NCBI GenBank assembly: GCA_035651655.1
Contig: DASRFG010000015.1
Location: 44,882-108,881, forward strand
Reading direction: 5' to 3'
DNA from: Terriglobales bacterium
Lineage (GTDB): Bacteria > Acidobacteriota > Terriglobia > Terriglobales > Acidobacteriaceae
DNA length: 64,000 bases
The notes beneath the pieces were generated by a model that was given only the letters and a program-made list of their open reading frames with translations, made no database searches and was not told the origin of the DNA. This document shows, piece after piece, positions 33,906 to 42,616 of the stretch; the stretch's first letter is position 1, and each line of letters starts with the position of its first letter. The translations under genes and the position numbers were made by a program.

Positions 33906-35871
33906 TTAGTTTGTGTATCTGAGGACGGACTGCTTTCGTCTGAATACGGGTTACGAGGGAAACGGGTAATGGTGCTTTCGAGCTGCGCAACCGAAGCTTG
34001 GTGGAGGGTATAGTGCTACCAAAAGTGCGCGAAATGAGAGTGTCTTCCGGCTGCACATCTAATTCCACGTTCGACTCGAAACTAACCGTGACAACACGCC
34101 GTTCCGCCAATTCGCACCGGAAATGTTGTTTGTCCGCGGCTAGTACCTTCCAACTGGGAGCAAAGTGAAAATTGGCTTCGAACTGGTGCAGGCCTTCTCC
34201 CGTAAGCTCGTCATGTACCACGATTTGTTGCCCATCCTTAGACAAACAGACAGTACGCGAGTGGATGACGTTTAATCTGCTATATCCCAGATGAGAAGCA
34301 TGCATTTTGGACAAGTGGGATAAATGCTCAACTTCAATGGGGCTGACCGCGGCATTATCTCCGATGCAGAACAAAAGATTGCTCTGCGGAGCAATGCAAT
34401 TTTGCTCTTCACCATCAACCATGAGAGTGTTGTGCGCCGCGGTAGAACGAAAATAATTACGCTTGACCGCGTCGCGCGTATAGCAGCCGGTACCGGAGTC
34501 AACAAGGAATTCGTCCGTCTCAAAACGGACAACCACACTTAGTTTGTCGTTATGCGTGTGGCTGCCGCGCCCGCCGATTCCGTTAGGAATCGCTAACAGC
34601 ATCACCTCGGTGCCCGCGCATGAGGCGATGCCGATCCCCGAGTTTTGAAACTTTCTGGTCTGTAAGGTCGAGCTTGGGCGGTAAGATACAACGTCCTTCC
34701 GCAGACCATACCAGTTCGCGTCTGCCGGGTCCGTCATCGGTTTGCCGAACAGAGCTGCGCCGATTCCCAGTAAGTTTGAAACCCGCAGCGAATTTCGTTC
34801 TGGCAAGGGAGTATTCATCTGCTTAAGATCGTCGAGGAGCAGTTCGACCCGACCGTCGTCGCAATCTCCCACCGCGGGAAGCTGGCCGCTTTCATCCGCC
34901 AGGCCGAACATGAACTCATACATGCGTTCAAGCCGTTCCCGGAATTGGGGACTGGGCGCAACACGCTCCGCACGCATGAGCAACAATGCAGTGGTGAACA
35001 TCTGGCAAACCAAAACATGGTAACCAGTTGATGCCTCGTGATCGCCACCATCGTCGTAAACCTGTTTGAGAATTTCTTGTTCCACCAGGCGGCGGTAGTA
35101 GTTGCGCTTTTTTGCAGCCGACTCTCCGGTCAGAAACACCGACAGGCAATATAACCCAACGATATTGCTCAGATAGTGGTTACTACGGACAATGTGCGAG
35201 AACTCCGACTGCGCCTCAATAAACACCAGGTGTTCCCACAACGAGCGGGTCACCTTGTCGCCCCAAGCTCTCTCGTCTGCCTGCAAAGGCGACAGAATGC
35301 TGAGGGTGAAGCACATGCTCATCGCACGCAGCGCCGCCTCCATGGCAATGGTCCAATTAACCCCCATTCCCACTGGGTTTTCGTCAATCCAGTTCGCCAT
35401 TAAGTCTTTGGCAACCTGTCGATATCGGGTCTCAGCGGTCAGCAGATACGCTTTCGCCAACACAGGAAGAAATTGCAATCTCGACAGTTCCCACGGCACC
35501 TTTACGTCTGACCCATCATGCCGCACGGTCGTCAGGTCTGCGCTCGGACTCTTCGCCCAGGTCTTTCCCGAAACAAAATCCACGTCCCAGCGCGGAGGCA
35601 TGCCAAGTTCGACCGGCGCATAGCTCAACAGCGGATACCGACCCTGACAAACGGCTTCCGCACAGCCAACGATGTACTCCCGCGCAACAGGGCTTATGTC
35701 CTGAGCTGTAGCTTGATAATAAGGAACATTACGAAACTGGTAGGGACAAACTTTGCGACCCAGTTCCGCAAGGATCCGAGCCTTCCGCCAGCGGCGTTGC
35801 CCTCGCCACATCAGTTCGCGCGCAAGGACGACGGGCGATTGCCTCTGGACCAGCATGGACAAGCTCTTCAT
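33895..35871 (-). CDS. Heparinase II/III family protein (alginate-lyase-like)
   Basis: A 658-residue protein. Residues about 60-370 form the (alpha/alpha) toroid typical of heparinase II/III N-terminal domains (RSNHYLSN at 229-236; DHEASTGYH with Tyr284). Residues about 400-650 form the beta-sandwich, with the metal-site signature GSHTHNDKLS (436-445, His440) and RSTAAHNTLMVDG. Catalytic His, Tyr and Asn candidates are present. No clear signal peptide is seen, which is common in EPS-locus members of this family. A lyase or a non-lyase modifying role on the uronic-acid-containing polymer is plausible. The start lacks a clear Shine-Dalgarno, and the end overlaps the MBL-fold gene. Confidence 0.83.
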   Translation of the reverse strand: MKSLSMLVQRQSPVVLARELMWRGQRRWRKARILAELGRKVCPYQFRNVPYYQATAQDISPVAREYIVGCAEAVCQGRYPLLSYAPVELGMPPRWDVDFVSGKTWAKSPSADLTTVRHDGSDVKVPWELSRLQFLPVLAKAYLLTAETRYRQVAKDLMANWIDENPVGMGVNWTIAMEAALRAMSMCFTLSILSPLQADERAWGDKVTRSLWEHLVFIEAQSEFSHIVRSNHYLSNIVGLYCLSVFLTGESAAKKRNYYRRLVEQEILKQVYDDGGDHEASTGYHVLVCQMFTTALLLMRAERVAPSPQFRERLERMYEFMFGLADESGQLPAVGDCDDGRVELLLDDLKQMNTPLPERNSLRVSNLLGIGAALFGKPMTDPADANWYGLRKDVVSYRPSSTLQTRKFQNSGIGIASCAGTEVMLLAIPNGIGGRGSHTHNDKLSVVVRFETDEFLVDSGTGCYTRDAVKRNYFRSTAAHNTLMVDGEEQNCIAPQSNLLFCIGDNAAVSPIEVEHLSHLSKMHASHLGYSRLNVIHSRTVCLSKDGQQIVVHDELTGEGLHQFEANFHFAPSWKVLAADKQHFRCELAERRVVTVSFESNVELDVQPEDTLISRTFGSTIPSTKLRLRSSKAPLPVSLVTRIQTKAVRPQIHKLNEN

Positions 35872-35904
35872 AAAGTGAATACAGGTTAGAAGTAGTGCCA
35901 GACC

Positions 35905-37014
35905 TTAGTTATTGCCAATCAATATCTGATTGCCGCTCGGAGGGGCCACGATAGTGCTTGGAACCACGGAATAAAACGGTCCTACCTTATTTCCGGCAAG
36001 ACTATTGTTGAGTATTAAATTGTTGATGGAATTGCTGTCTCCAATTTTAATGCCATACTGCTGCTGGCCCGCACTGGTAATGTTGCCGACGGTGTTCGCT
36101 TGCAGAATTCCGTTTGTCACCTTCCCGCTGAAATTAATACCGCCACTCCAACTGAAGTGATTGAAGTTATTATCCTGGACGGTATTGTTGGAAATAATCG
36201 GAAGGTCAGTATAGTTCAGGTTAATTCCGACATTCACGTTGCGCAATACTGTGTTATTTAGAATCGTAATGTGGTGGATGGGAAAGGTGGCAAGTCCGCC
36301 TATCTGGATACCGTTTGCCAAATTGTCCGTTGTCGTATTGTTAGTTATGACTACGTGGTGGACGCTACCCGTTGTGGGATCGCTTTGTATGTTGATTCCG
36401 TTGCGACCATTCGATTGGGTGACGTTGCTCGAGACTACTGCATTGTTCCCTGGAGCGTACACTTCGATTCCCATGTAGCCGTTACTGTTTGAGGTGTTGT
36501 TGTAGACCACACAATTAATGGCATCGCATTCGATTCCGTTGGCCCCGCTCCCGGTCACGACATTGTCGTGAACGTAAACGTTAGATGTGGGCTTTAAGCC
36601 GCTGAGATACATACCGTCAAAAGCCGCACCTGAGATCTGGTTGTGGTCAATCGTAAGAGTATCCCCACCTACAAAGAACAAGACGGGTTGTGAGCCGCTC
36701 ACATAGTGCGCTCCCGGTCCTACCAGGTTACAGCCCGTAATAACGGTATTCTTGAAGCCTGTGCCTTTGAATATGGGGAAGTTGCTGCCGGGCGGTACCG
36801 ATATGGCAACTCCACTTAGGCATCGAACAGTGATATTTTGTAAGTTCGTAATGAATATGGTCTGCGCGATCTGAACGCTGCTGCTCACAGTGACTACGCC
36901 GCCGTCAGGCTGTGGCAGTGCGTTTATTGCTTCTTGAATTCCGCCTGTGAGGCTTTGCGCGAGTGCTGGAGCGCAGCTCAAAATCAACACAAGCAGTAGC
37001 TCTCTGCTTAACAT
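35905..37014 (-). CDS. Secreted right-handed parallel beta-helix protein
   Basis: A 369-residue exported protein. A TTG- or ATG-type start upstream is open to 37062, but the ATG at 37014 has GGAGG 8 nt upstream and begins a signal peptide (MLSRELLLVLILSCAPALAQ). The rest is a beta-helix of about 22-residue coils rich in Asn, Val and Ile, with repeated NNTV, NGI and GI-x-I turns (Beta_helix/PbH1 repeats). It differs from the two Pectate_lyase_3 proteins in lacking the G-A-x-G-N-G start motif. Such proteins are polysaccharide lyases, epimerases (AlgG-like) or binders. It lies between the transglutaminase-like genes and the heparinase-like gene, so it probably acts on the polymer in the periplasm or outside. 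Confidence 0.8.
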   Translation of the reverse strand: MLSRELLLVLILSCAPALAQSLTGGIQEAINALPQPDGGVVTVSSSVQIAQTIFITNLQNITVRCLSGVAISVPPGSNFPIFKGTGFKNTVITGCNLVGPGAHYVSGSQPVLFFVGGDTLTIDHNQISGAAFDGMYLSGLKPTSNVYVHDNVVTGSGANGIECDAINCVVYNNTSNSNGYMGIEVYAPGNNAVVSSNVTQSNGRNGINIQSDPTTGSVHHVVITNNTTTDNLANGIQIGGLATFPIHHITILNNTVLRNVNVGINLNYTDLPIISNNTVQDNNFNHFSWSGGINFSGKVTNGILQANTVGNITSAGQQQYGIKIGDSNSINNLILNNSLAGNKVGPFYSVVPSTIVAPPSGNQILIGNN

Positions 37015-37101
37015 CTTAGTGGCCTCCGAGTATCTACCTGGGACTTTGACTAACGAATGCACTTATTGGCTTCAAGGCAGCGTCTTGGTTGCTGCCGGAA
37101 G

Positions 37102-38841
37102 TTAAAACATGTACCTGCCGATGGTGTTTAGCGTTAACCCGGATGGGCTCGAGGCTATTGACCAGCCCTTATTAAGGCGGGTGTCGCTCGAATAAAGAGT
37201 TCCGTTCCTGGGCATTATCGTCAACGGTCCTAACCTCGGATCAATAATGCTGACGCTGTCGGCCGTCTGCGAAAAGCCGAAAACATAGAACCCGTAGGTC
37301 CCCACATCCGTCATAGGATGGTTGACCATAAAAAATGTAGGCGAATTTGCAAGCGGCACACCGAGCACGTTCGTGGCCGGCGGTAGCGGGTTCAGATACA
37401 GAAGGCTGGGATCCATGTAGTAGGAATTAGCTACTTGCGTCCCGTAGACTGTCACTTGAGTAAGTGGGATGCCAGGCCAATTCTGCGCCGCAACCGCGGC
37501 CGCCATATCGTCAATGGAGAAGTATTGCCCAGCCGTAGTACTGAACAATACCAGGCCAAACGTGGGATCCAAGACGACCCACTTGCTCAAAAAGGGGTCG
37601 TAATATTCCGCCATCGTATGGCTTTCGACACCGTTGAAAACACTGATTCGGAGCCGGACAGAAATGCGCTGGCCCATTAACAACTGTACCAGCGTCTTCG
37701 CATATTCGGTACAAAAGGCCACTGTGCGACCATCATCTGCGACGATCTGTGCCAGCAGGGTGCCGGGAATAGGTATGTTGGTCATCCCCAGCGTCATCAT
37801 CCGAACAGCTTGAGTCTGATTTTGCGCCGTAGTATGCAGAACATCTGGATCGGGTAGCGGCTGCGGTGCGGTTTGAAAAGTACTGCTGACCGGATAGAAC
37901 ACTCCGTTAATTTTCGTGGACAAGGTTGCGTAATAAGTCTGGCTACCTATTAGTCCAGGAACGAGACGTGAGGTCTTATCTGCCGGCAACACGGAGCTAT
38001 TGTGAACATCGAACACACCCGATTTTGTGCCGACTTTTAGATAGTATGCTTGCGCATCGGGCACGCTGTTCCAGGAAAAACTGGCGAAGGGGTCAACATT
38101 CGTGGCGCCCTCCCCAGGTGTGATCAAATGCGCGACCTGTGGCCCAGTGCTGAAAATACTGTCAGCAAATGTGCTTCCTGCCGGAGTTTGGGTCCACAAT
38201 CGCACGTAGTAGGACGAAAAACCAAGCAGACCGGTTACCAATACGCTCGTGGTACCGAGTGTCCCACTACTGAAAACGTCCGAACCGCCTGGGGATGACC
38301 CTATGTTGAGAACATATGTAGCCCCTTTTACGGTGTTCCACGTCGCGGTGAGATAGGGATCAATCTTACGGGCACCATCCAACGGGTAGGTCATAAAGGC
38401 AGTAACGATTACCGATGTGAACGTACTGTCAACGTAGTTGCTTGCCCAGTGTCCATTAATGAATGTCCATATCCGCACATAATAGGTTGTGCCGCTGGCA
38501 AGAGCAGCAGGTATCTTGACGCTGGTTATTGTGGCGGGTTTCGATCCACTGTTGAACACGTCTTTCAATCCGGGGGCGGAGCCTACATACAGATAGTACG
38601 CTTGCGCCGTCGAGACTGGATTCCAACTGAATGTGTTTCCACTGAGTGGAATATTGATATCGCCAGGAGCCGGGTAAATCATGGTTGCCAAACTCTGAGC
38701 CGACGAAAGCGAGTTGGCAGCAACTAATAACAGCAGCAGGGCGCCTAGCCGAAGACTCGGGTTACAACGCGACAGATAACGCAACCAGCCGCCTCTCCAA
38801 CCCCTTATTTTGCTCTCCGTGAGCTTCCGCATATAAGACAC
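37102..38841 (-). CDS. Exported modular protein: three beta-sandwich modules plus transglutaminase-like domain
   Basis: A 579-residue protein starting at GTG (GGA 6 nt upstream); an ATG three codons later is also possible. A long basic leader precedes a hydrophobic export signal (residues 31-48). Three FN3/Ig-like modules of about 90 residues follow in the order A-B-A: A modules carry AYYLYVG and PGLKDV, B modules carry YVLNIGSS and GGSDVF. The C-terminal domain (about 335-579) has a transglutaminase-type Cys-His-Asp triad: Cys377 (FCTEY), His408 (SHTMAEYYDP) and Asp425 (VLDPTFG). Function could be a protease, amidase or protein cross-linker in the envelope. It is a tandem duplicate of 38852-41110, 10 nt downstream of it. 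Confidence 0.72.
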   Translation of the reverse strand: MSYMRKLTESKIRGWRGGWLRYLSRCNPSLRLGALLLLLVAANSLSSAQSLATMIYPAPGDINIPLSGNTFSWNPVSTAQAYYLYVGSAPGLKDVFNSGSKPATITSVKIPAALASGTTYYVRIWTFINGHWASNYVDSTFTSVIVTAFMTYPLDGARKIDPYLTATWNTVKGATYVLNIGSSPGGSDVFSSGTLGTTSVLVTGLLGFSSYYVRLWTQTPAGSTFADSIFSTGPQVAHLITPGEGATNVDPFASFSWNSVPDAQAYYLKVGTKSGVFDVHNSSVLPADKTSRLVPGLIGSQTYYATLSTKINGVFYPVSSTFQTAPQPLPDPDVLHTTAQNQTQAVRMMTLGMTNIPIPGTLLAQIVADDGRTVAFCTEYAKTLVQLLMGQRISVRLRISVFNGVESHTMAEYYDPFLSKWVVLDPTFGLVLFSTTAGQYFSIDDMAAAVAAQNWPGIPLTQVTVYGTQVANSYYMDPSLLYLNPLPPATNVLGVPLANSPTFFMVNHPMTDVGTYGFYVFGFSQTADSVSIIDPRLGPLTIMPRNGTLYSSDTRLNKGWSIASSPSGLTLNTIGRYMF

Positions 38842-38851
38842 AAAGCTTCCA

Positions 38852-41110
38852 TCAAAACAGGAATCGACGAGGGCTATATATCGTTAGATTGGCCGGCTGT
38901 GAGGTAAGCGACCAACCCGAGTTTAAAATCAGATCGTGAGTCCAAGAAGTACCGTTCTCCGGGCCCAGATTGAGGACCCCCAAGTTCGGGTCAGATATGG
39001 TCGCAACATCGCCTTGGCTGGCGAAATTCAGTATGTACGAGCCTTTGACACCGATCACCTCCGGCCCATTTAGCGTAAGGTATGGAACGGGAGAATTGGC
39101 CAGCGGAACTTTGATCTGACCGCTTGCAGTTGGCAGAGGATTGAGGTAAAGCAAAATCGGGTCTAAATAGTATCTGCTGAGCCAAAAGCTTCCTGAGCTA
39201 GTAACGTAGGTGACCGGGATGGAAGTGAAAGCCATGTTCACCACAGCCGAGCTGATGTCTTGCACACCGAAGCCAGTCTGACTGGCCGCACTGAAATAAA
39301 CAATCCCGAACATTGCGTCCGCGTCTACCCACTTGGCCAGGACAGGATCATAGTACTCAGTCATGGCATGCGTATCGAAAGTTGCGCCGGTGAATACCAC
39401 GTTTCGCTGGCGGGCTGAGATCCGTTGCCCCATAAACTGTTGAACCAAGACAATGGCAAAGTCGGTACAAAATGCATAGGACGCACCTCGCGACTGAACT
39501 TCATCGGCCAAAACGGTTCCAGAAAAGGGCACATTATTATTGGGAGCGGCCATACCTCTCACCGAGGCAACAATGTTTTGAACGTTCTGTCTCCACGCAT
39601 TAATATCGCTAGGCAATGGTTGTGGCGCCGTCTGGAAAGTTAATACGGCGGCCGAATACCAGATTCCCGCCTTCTTCGTCCACATGGTTGCGTAGTAGGT
39701 CTGGGCACCGATCATTCCTGCCACAATCTGGGTTGACTGAGTTGCCGGCAAAGGACCGAGATTAGCGACGTCCTTCAACCCGGGTTGAGTGCCGACATAT
39801 AGTGTGTAGGCCTGTGCGTCTGACACCAGATTCCAGGTGAATGCCGCAAATGGATCAATGCTGGAAGAATTCGGAGCTGGATTGATCAGGTGAGCGATTC
39901 CGGTGCCGGTAGTGAAGGAACTATCTGTAAAGCTGCTTCCGCCCGCACTTTGGGTAAACAGCCGCACGTAATAGCTGGTGTTTGCTAGAAGTCCGGGGAT
40001 AAATAAAGACGTGGAGGTAACGGGACCACTACTGTAAACGTTCGACCCACCGAGACTGGTGCCGACATTCAGGGAGTACGATTGCGCACCCGAAATGCTA
40101 TTCCAGGTCGCCGTAACGTAAGGGTCCACATTGGTCGCGCCGTTGCGAGGAAAGGTCAGGTTTGCCCCATTTATGGTCGCGAATGTCGTATCAACATAAA
40201 ACTTGCCCCAATTGCCGTTAATCTTGGTCCACAAACGGGCAAAGTAATTAGCTCCCGGAGCCAGATTGCGTACAGTCATACTGGTGCCCAGAGTCGAACC
40301 ACTATTGAACACATCGCTGAGTCCGACGGCGCTTCCCACGTACAGGTAGTAGGCATCGGCATCGGAGACACTCGTCCAGGTGAAAACCGGGTTTAGGGCG
40401 GAGACGTTTCCCGTACCGTTAGTGGGAAATGTGAGCTGCGACAACTCAGCGACAGTGGTAAAGCTGCTGTCGGATGAAGTCGTTCCGGCGGCACTCTGGG
40501 TAAATAGTCGCACGTAAAAAGTAGTCAGCCCCCGCAAACCCGGTACTTGAACACTGGTGGTGGAGATAGTTCCGCTGTTGAAAATATCGGAGCCTCCCAG
40601 CGTCGAGCCAATATTCACGACATAGGTGGAATTCGGAATACTCGTCCAGGTCAGGGTCGGGCTAGTTGTGATTCCACTGGCCCCGTTTGCGGGAAAAGTT
40701 AAAACTGAAGTTCCAGCGATAGTAGAAAAGGTGCTGTCCACATAGTTGCTGGCCCAGTGGCCATTCAGCATCGTCCACAACCGGATGTAATACGTTGTAG
40801 CCGGAGCAAAGTTCGGCACCTTGTAGCTGGTAACAGTTATAGAACCGCTGTTCACCACGTCCTTGAGTCCGGGAGCCGTGCCTACATAAAGATAGTAGGC
40901 TTGTGCGCCCGAACCAGTGGTCCAGGTAAATGTATTACCGGTTAAGGGAACATTGGTAGCACCGGGCGCTGGGTAGGTCATCGTGGCGAAGGTCTGACTC
41001 TTCGATGTGGATTGCAAGAGGAATACAACCAAACCGACACTCATCAGCCGAAACAACAATTGCCACGAAAAAAGCTGACAACGATGCCGCAATGGTGCCG
41101 TGTCGTACAT
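38852..41110 (-). CDS. Exported modular protein: five beta-sandwich modules plus transglutaminase-like domain
   Basis: A 752-residue protein. Longer starts (41161, 41170) are open, but the ATG at 41110 has AGGGGAG 8 nt upstream, leads into the export signal (LFRLMSVGLVVFLLQ), and is preferred. Five modules of about 90 residues alternate A-B-A-B-A, where A has AYYLYVG and LWT-x-x-NG-x-W and B has NIGS/NVGT, GGSD/GGSN and LFTQS. The C-terminal transglutaminase-like domain keeps Cys548 (FCTDF), His581 (THAMTEYYDP) and Asp598 (KWVDADAMFG). It follows the Wzx flippase gene after 60 nt. Together with its neighbour it probably works outside the inner membrane on the matrix or on envelope proteins. 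The family has no name I can give. Confidence 0.72.
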   Translation of the reverse strand: MYDTAPLRHRCQLFSWQLLFRLMSVGLVVFLLQSTSKSQTFATMTYPAPGATNVPLTGNTFTWTTGSGAQAYYLYVGTAPGLKDVVNSGSITVTSYKVPNFAPATTYYIRLWTMLNGHWASNYVDSTFSTIAGTSVLTFPANGASGITTSPTLTWTSIPNSTYVVNIGSTLGGSDIFNSGTISTTSVQVPGLRGLTTFYVRLFTQSAAGTTSSDSSFTTVAELSQLTFPTNGTGNVSALNPVFTWTSVSDADAYYLYVGSAVGLSDVFNSGSTLGTSMTVRNLAPGANYFARLWTKINGNWGKFYVDTTFATINGANLTFPRNGATNVDPYVTATWNSISGAQSYSLNVGTSLGGSNVYSSGPVTSTSLFIPGLLANTSYYVRLFTQSAGGSSFTDSSFTTGTGIAHLINPAPNSSSIDPFAAFTWNLVSDAQAYTLYVGTQPGLKDVANLGPLPATQSTQIVAGMIGAQTYYATMWTKKAGIWYSAAVLTFQTAPQPLPSDINAWRQNVQNIVASVRGMAAPNNNVPFSGTVLADEVQSRGASYAFCTDFAIVLVQQFMGQRISARQRNVVFTGATFDTHAMTEYYDPVLAKWVDADAMFGIVYFSAASQTGFGVQDISSAVVNMAFTSIPVTYVTSSGSFWLSRYYLDPILLYLNPLPTASGQIKVPLANSPVPYLTLNGPEVIGVKGSYILNFASQGDVATISDPNLGVLNLGPENGTSWTHDLILNSGWSLTSQPANLTIYSPRRFLF

Positions 41111-41170
41111 TTGGTTTGCTCCCCTGGAGGTGGCGGTAGATTTCGGTGAGTCGGACGACATATGTACCAC

Positions 41171-42598
41171 TTATTCCGCCATTACTGCGGTGGTCGGTTT
41201 ACTGCGATATTGTTTCCAAATAACTGCCAAGACTGCAAAAAGAGTCAGCGAGTACGAAATGGAGGACATTGCCGAGGCGCCCTTGATGCCAAACGTTGGA
41301 ATGGCCCAAAAATTTAAACCGATGTTCAGGATCACGGAGGTGAGCCAGATCCACACCACGATCACTGGATAGCCCATACTGTTCAGAAACTGCACAATCG
41401 TTGTCTCAATGCCTAAAGCGAAAATGCCCGGAACCAACCAGATAAAGGCATCCGACGCGGGGAGGAATAATTTGCCAAACAATAAACGGATGGTAATGGG
41501 CGCCAGCACAACCGCAAGGGCCAAGACCGGAAGCAGGGCGAGCCCGGTGCCCACGGCAGCTCTCTTGGCCTGCCGGAGCTTCTCTGCGGTATCGCGCATT
41601 GCTGATAGACGGGGAAAGAGGATCAATCCAATAACAGAAGGCAGCAACAAAATATAATCTGCCATGCTGGCGGCTACCGAATAGTAGCCCGTCTGTTCCG
41701 AACCGAGCATGTACTTAACCATCAGCAGATCAATGCGTAGGAGAAGAAAGCTGCAGAACACAATGATGTAAGCTTTGAGCCCGAGACCAAAATGCTGCCG
41801 CAGTAACTTTAAGGAAGGCCGCGGCACATCAGGAAGCAGCCGCCACAAAGCCTTCAGAGCCCAAATCAAACTTAGGGTTAGTCCACATATGTTAGCCGCG
41901 AATACATATTCGGGATTGACCCGGCGAACAAAGATAACCATCCCGATGAAGATCAGGCTGAAAGCCTTACTCATGAATTCAATTTTGTTGAAGACCCGTA
42001 CCTGCTGCAGGCCGAGAAGTAAGTTCTCGGTAAGGAGAAATGCCAACCCAATCGGGATCCAAGCTAGTCCCAGTACCAGTAAAGGACCATGCAAGGGGGC
42101 GTGTTGAGGCTCGAAATAGAAGAATAGACCCGCAGCGAGAGCGCCTACCCCCCCGATTACAGTGCTGACCAGCAAGGAATTTGCCAGAAGCGTGGGCAAT
42201 AAAGTCTGATCGTGAGCAACATAGAACGTGTTCGAACTGTTCAGCCCGAAATTTCCAAACTGTACGCCGAGAACGCCAATCGCCATTGCCACCGCATACA
42301 ACCCGCGACCCTCGGGACCAAGTACGCGCGTGACAGCTACGGTGGTGATCAGCCCAACTGCCATCAAACTGATCTGGGTCGAGTAGGTTTCAATGACCTT
42401 GCGGAAAAAATCCGACGACTTCCATAAATCCTGGCAGCGTTGGATGGGCCCTGGCACTGCATGGTTCAGCGGTAAGCTAAGCGCAGGAAGCGACAAGGGC
42501 TTAGAGGCCGAGCTGAGCTCGTGATCAAATCCATTATTTTCGGACGACTGCAACGGCACCGTGGTGCCCAGCGTTCCGGAATTCTGCGACTGAGTCAT
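41171..42598 (-). CDS. wzx: Wzx-type oligosaccharide flippase (MOP superfamily)
   Basis: A 475-residue inner-membrane protein with a cytosolic N-terminus of about 70 residues, then about 12 membrane segments (first: ISLMAVGLITTVAV, with the RVLGPEGRGLYAVAMAI motif typical of the family; last near residues 445-465). It should flip undecaprenyl-linked repeat units to the periplasmic face for the polymerase at 48823. The N-terminal extension is longer than usual. It sits between the GT4 glycosyltransferase gene and the two transglutaminase-like genes. Assignment rests on the family motif and topology; substrate specificity is not readable. Confidence 0.88.
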   Translation of the reverse strand: MTQSQNSGTLGTTVPLQSSENNGFDHELSSASKPLSLPALSLPLNHAVPGPIQRCQDLWKSSDFFRKVIETYSTQISLMAVGLITTVAVTRVLGPEGRGLYAVAMAIGVLGVQFGNFGLNSSNTFYVAHDQTLLPTLLANSLLVSTVIGGVGALAAGLFFYFEPQHAPLHGPLLVLGLAWIPIGLAFLLTENLLLGLQQVRVFNKIEFMSKAFSLIFIGMVIFVRRVNPEYVFAANICGLTLSLIWALKALWRLLPDVPRPSLKLLRQHFGLGLKAYIIVFCSFLLLRIDLLMVKYMLGSEQTGYYSVAASMADYILLLPSVIGLILFPRLSAMRDTAEKLRQAKRAAVGTGLALLPVLALAVVLAPITIRLLFGKLFLPASDAFIWLVPGIFALGIETTIVQFLNSMGYPVIVVWIWLTSVILNIGLNFWAIPTFGIKGASAMSSISYSLTLFAVLAVIWKQYRSKPTTAVMAE

Positions 42599-42616
42599 AG
42601 GGATAATCGGTACAAC

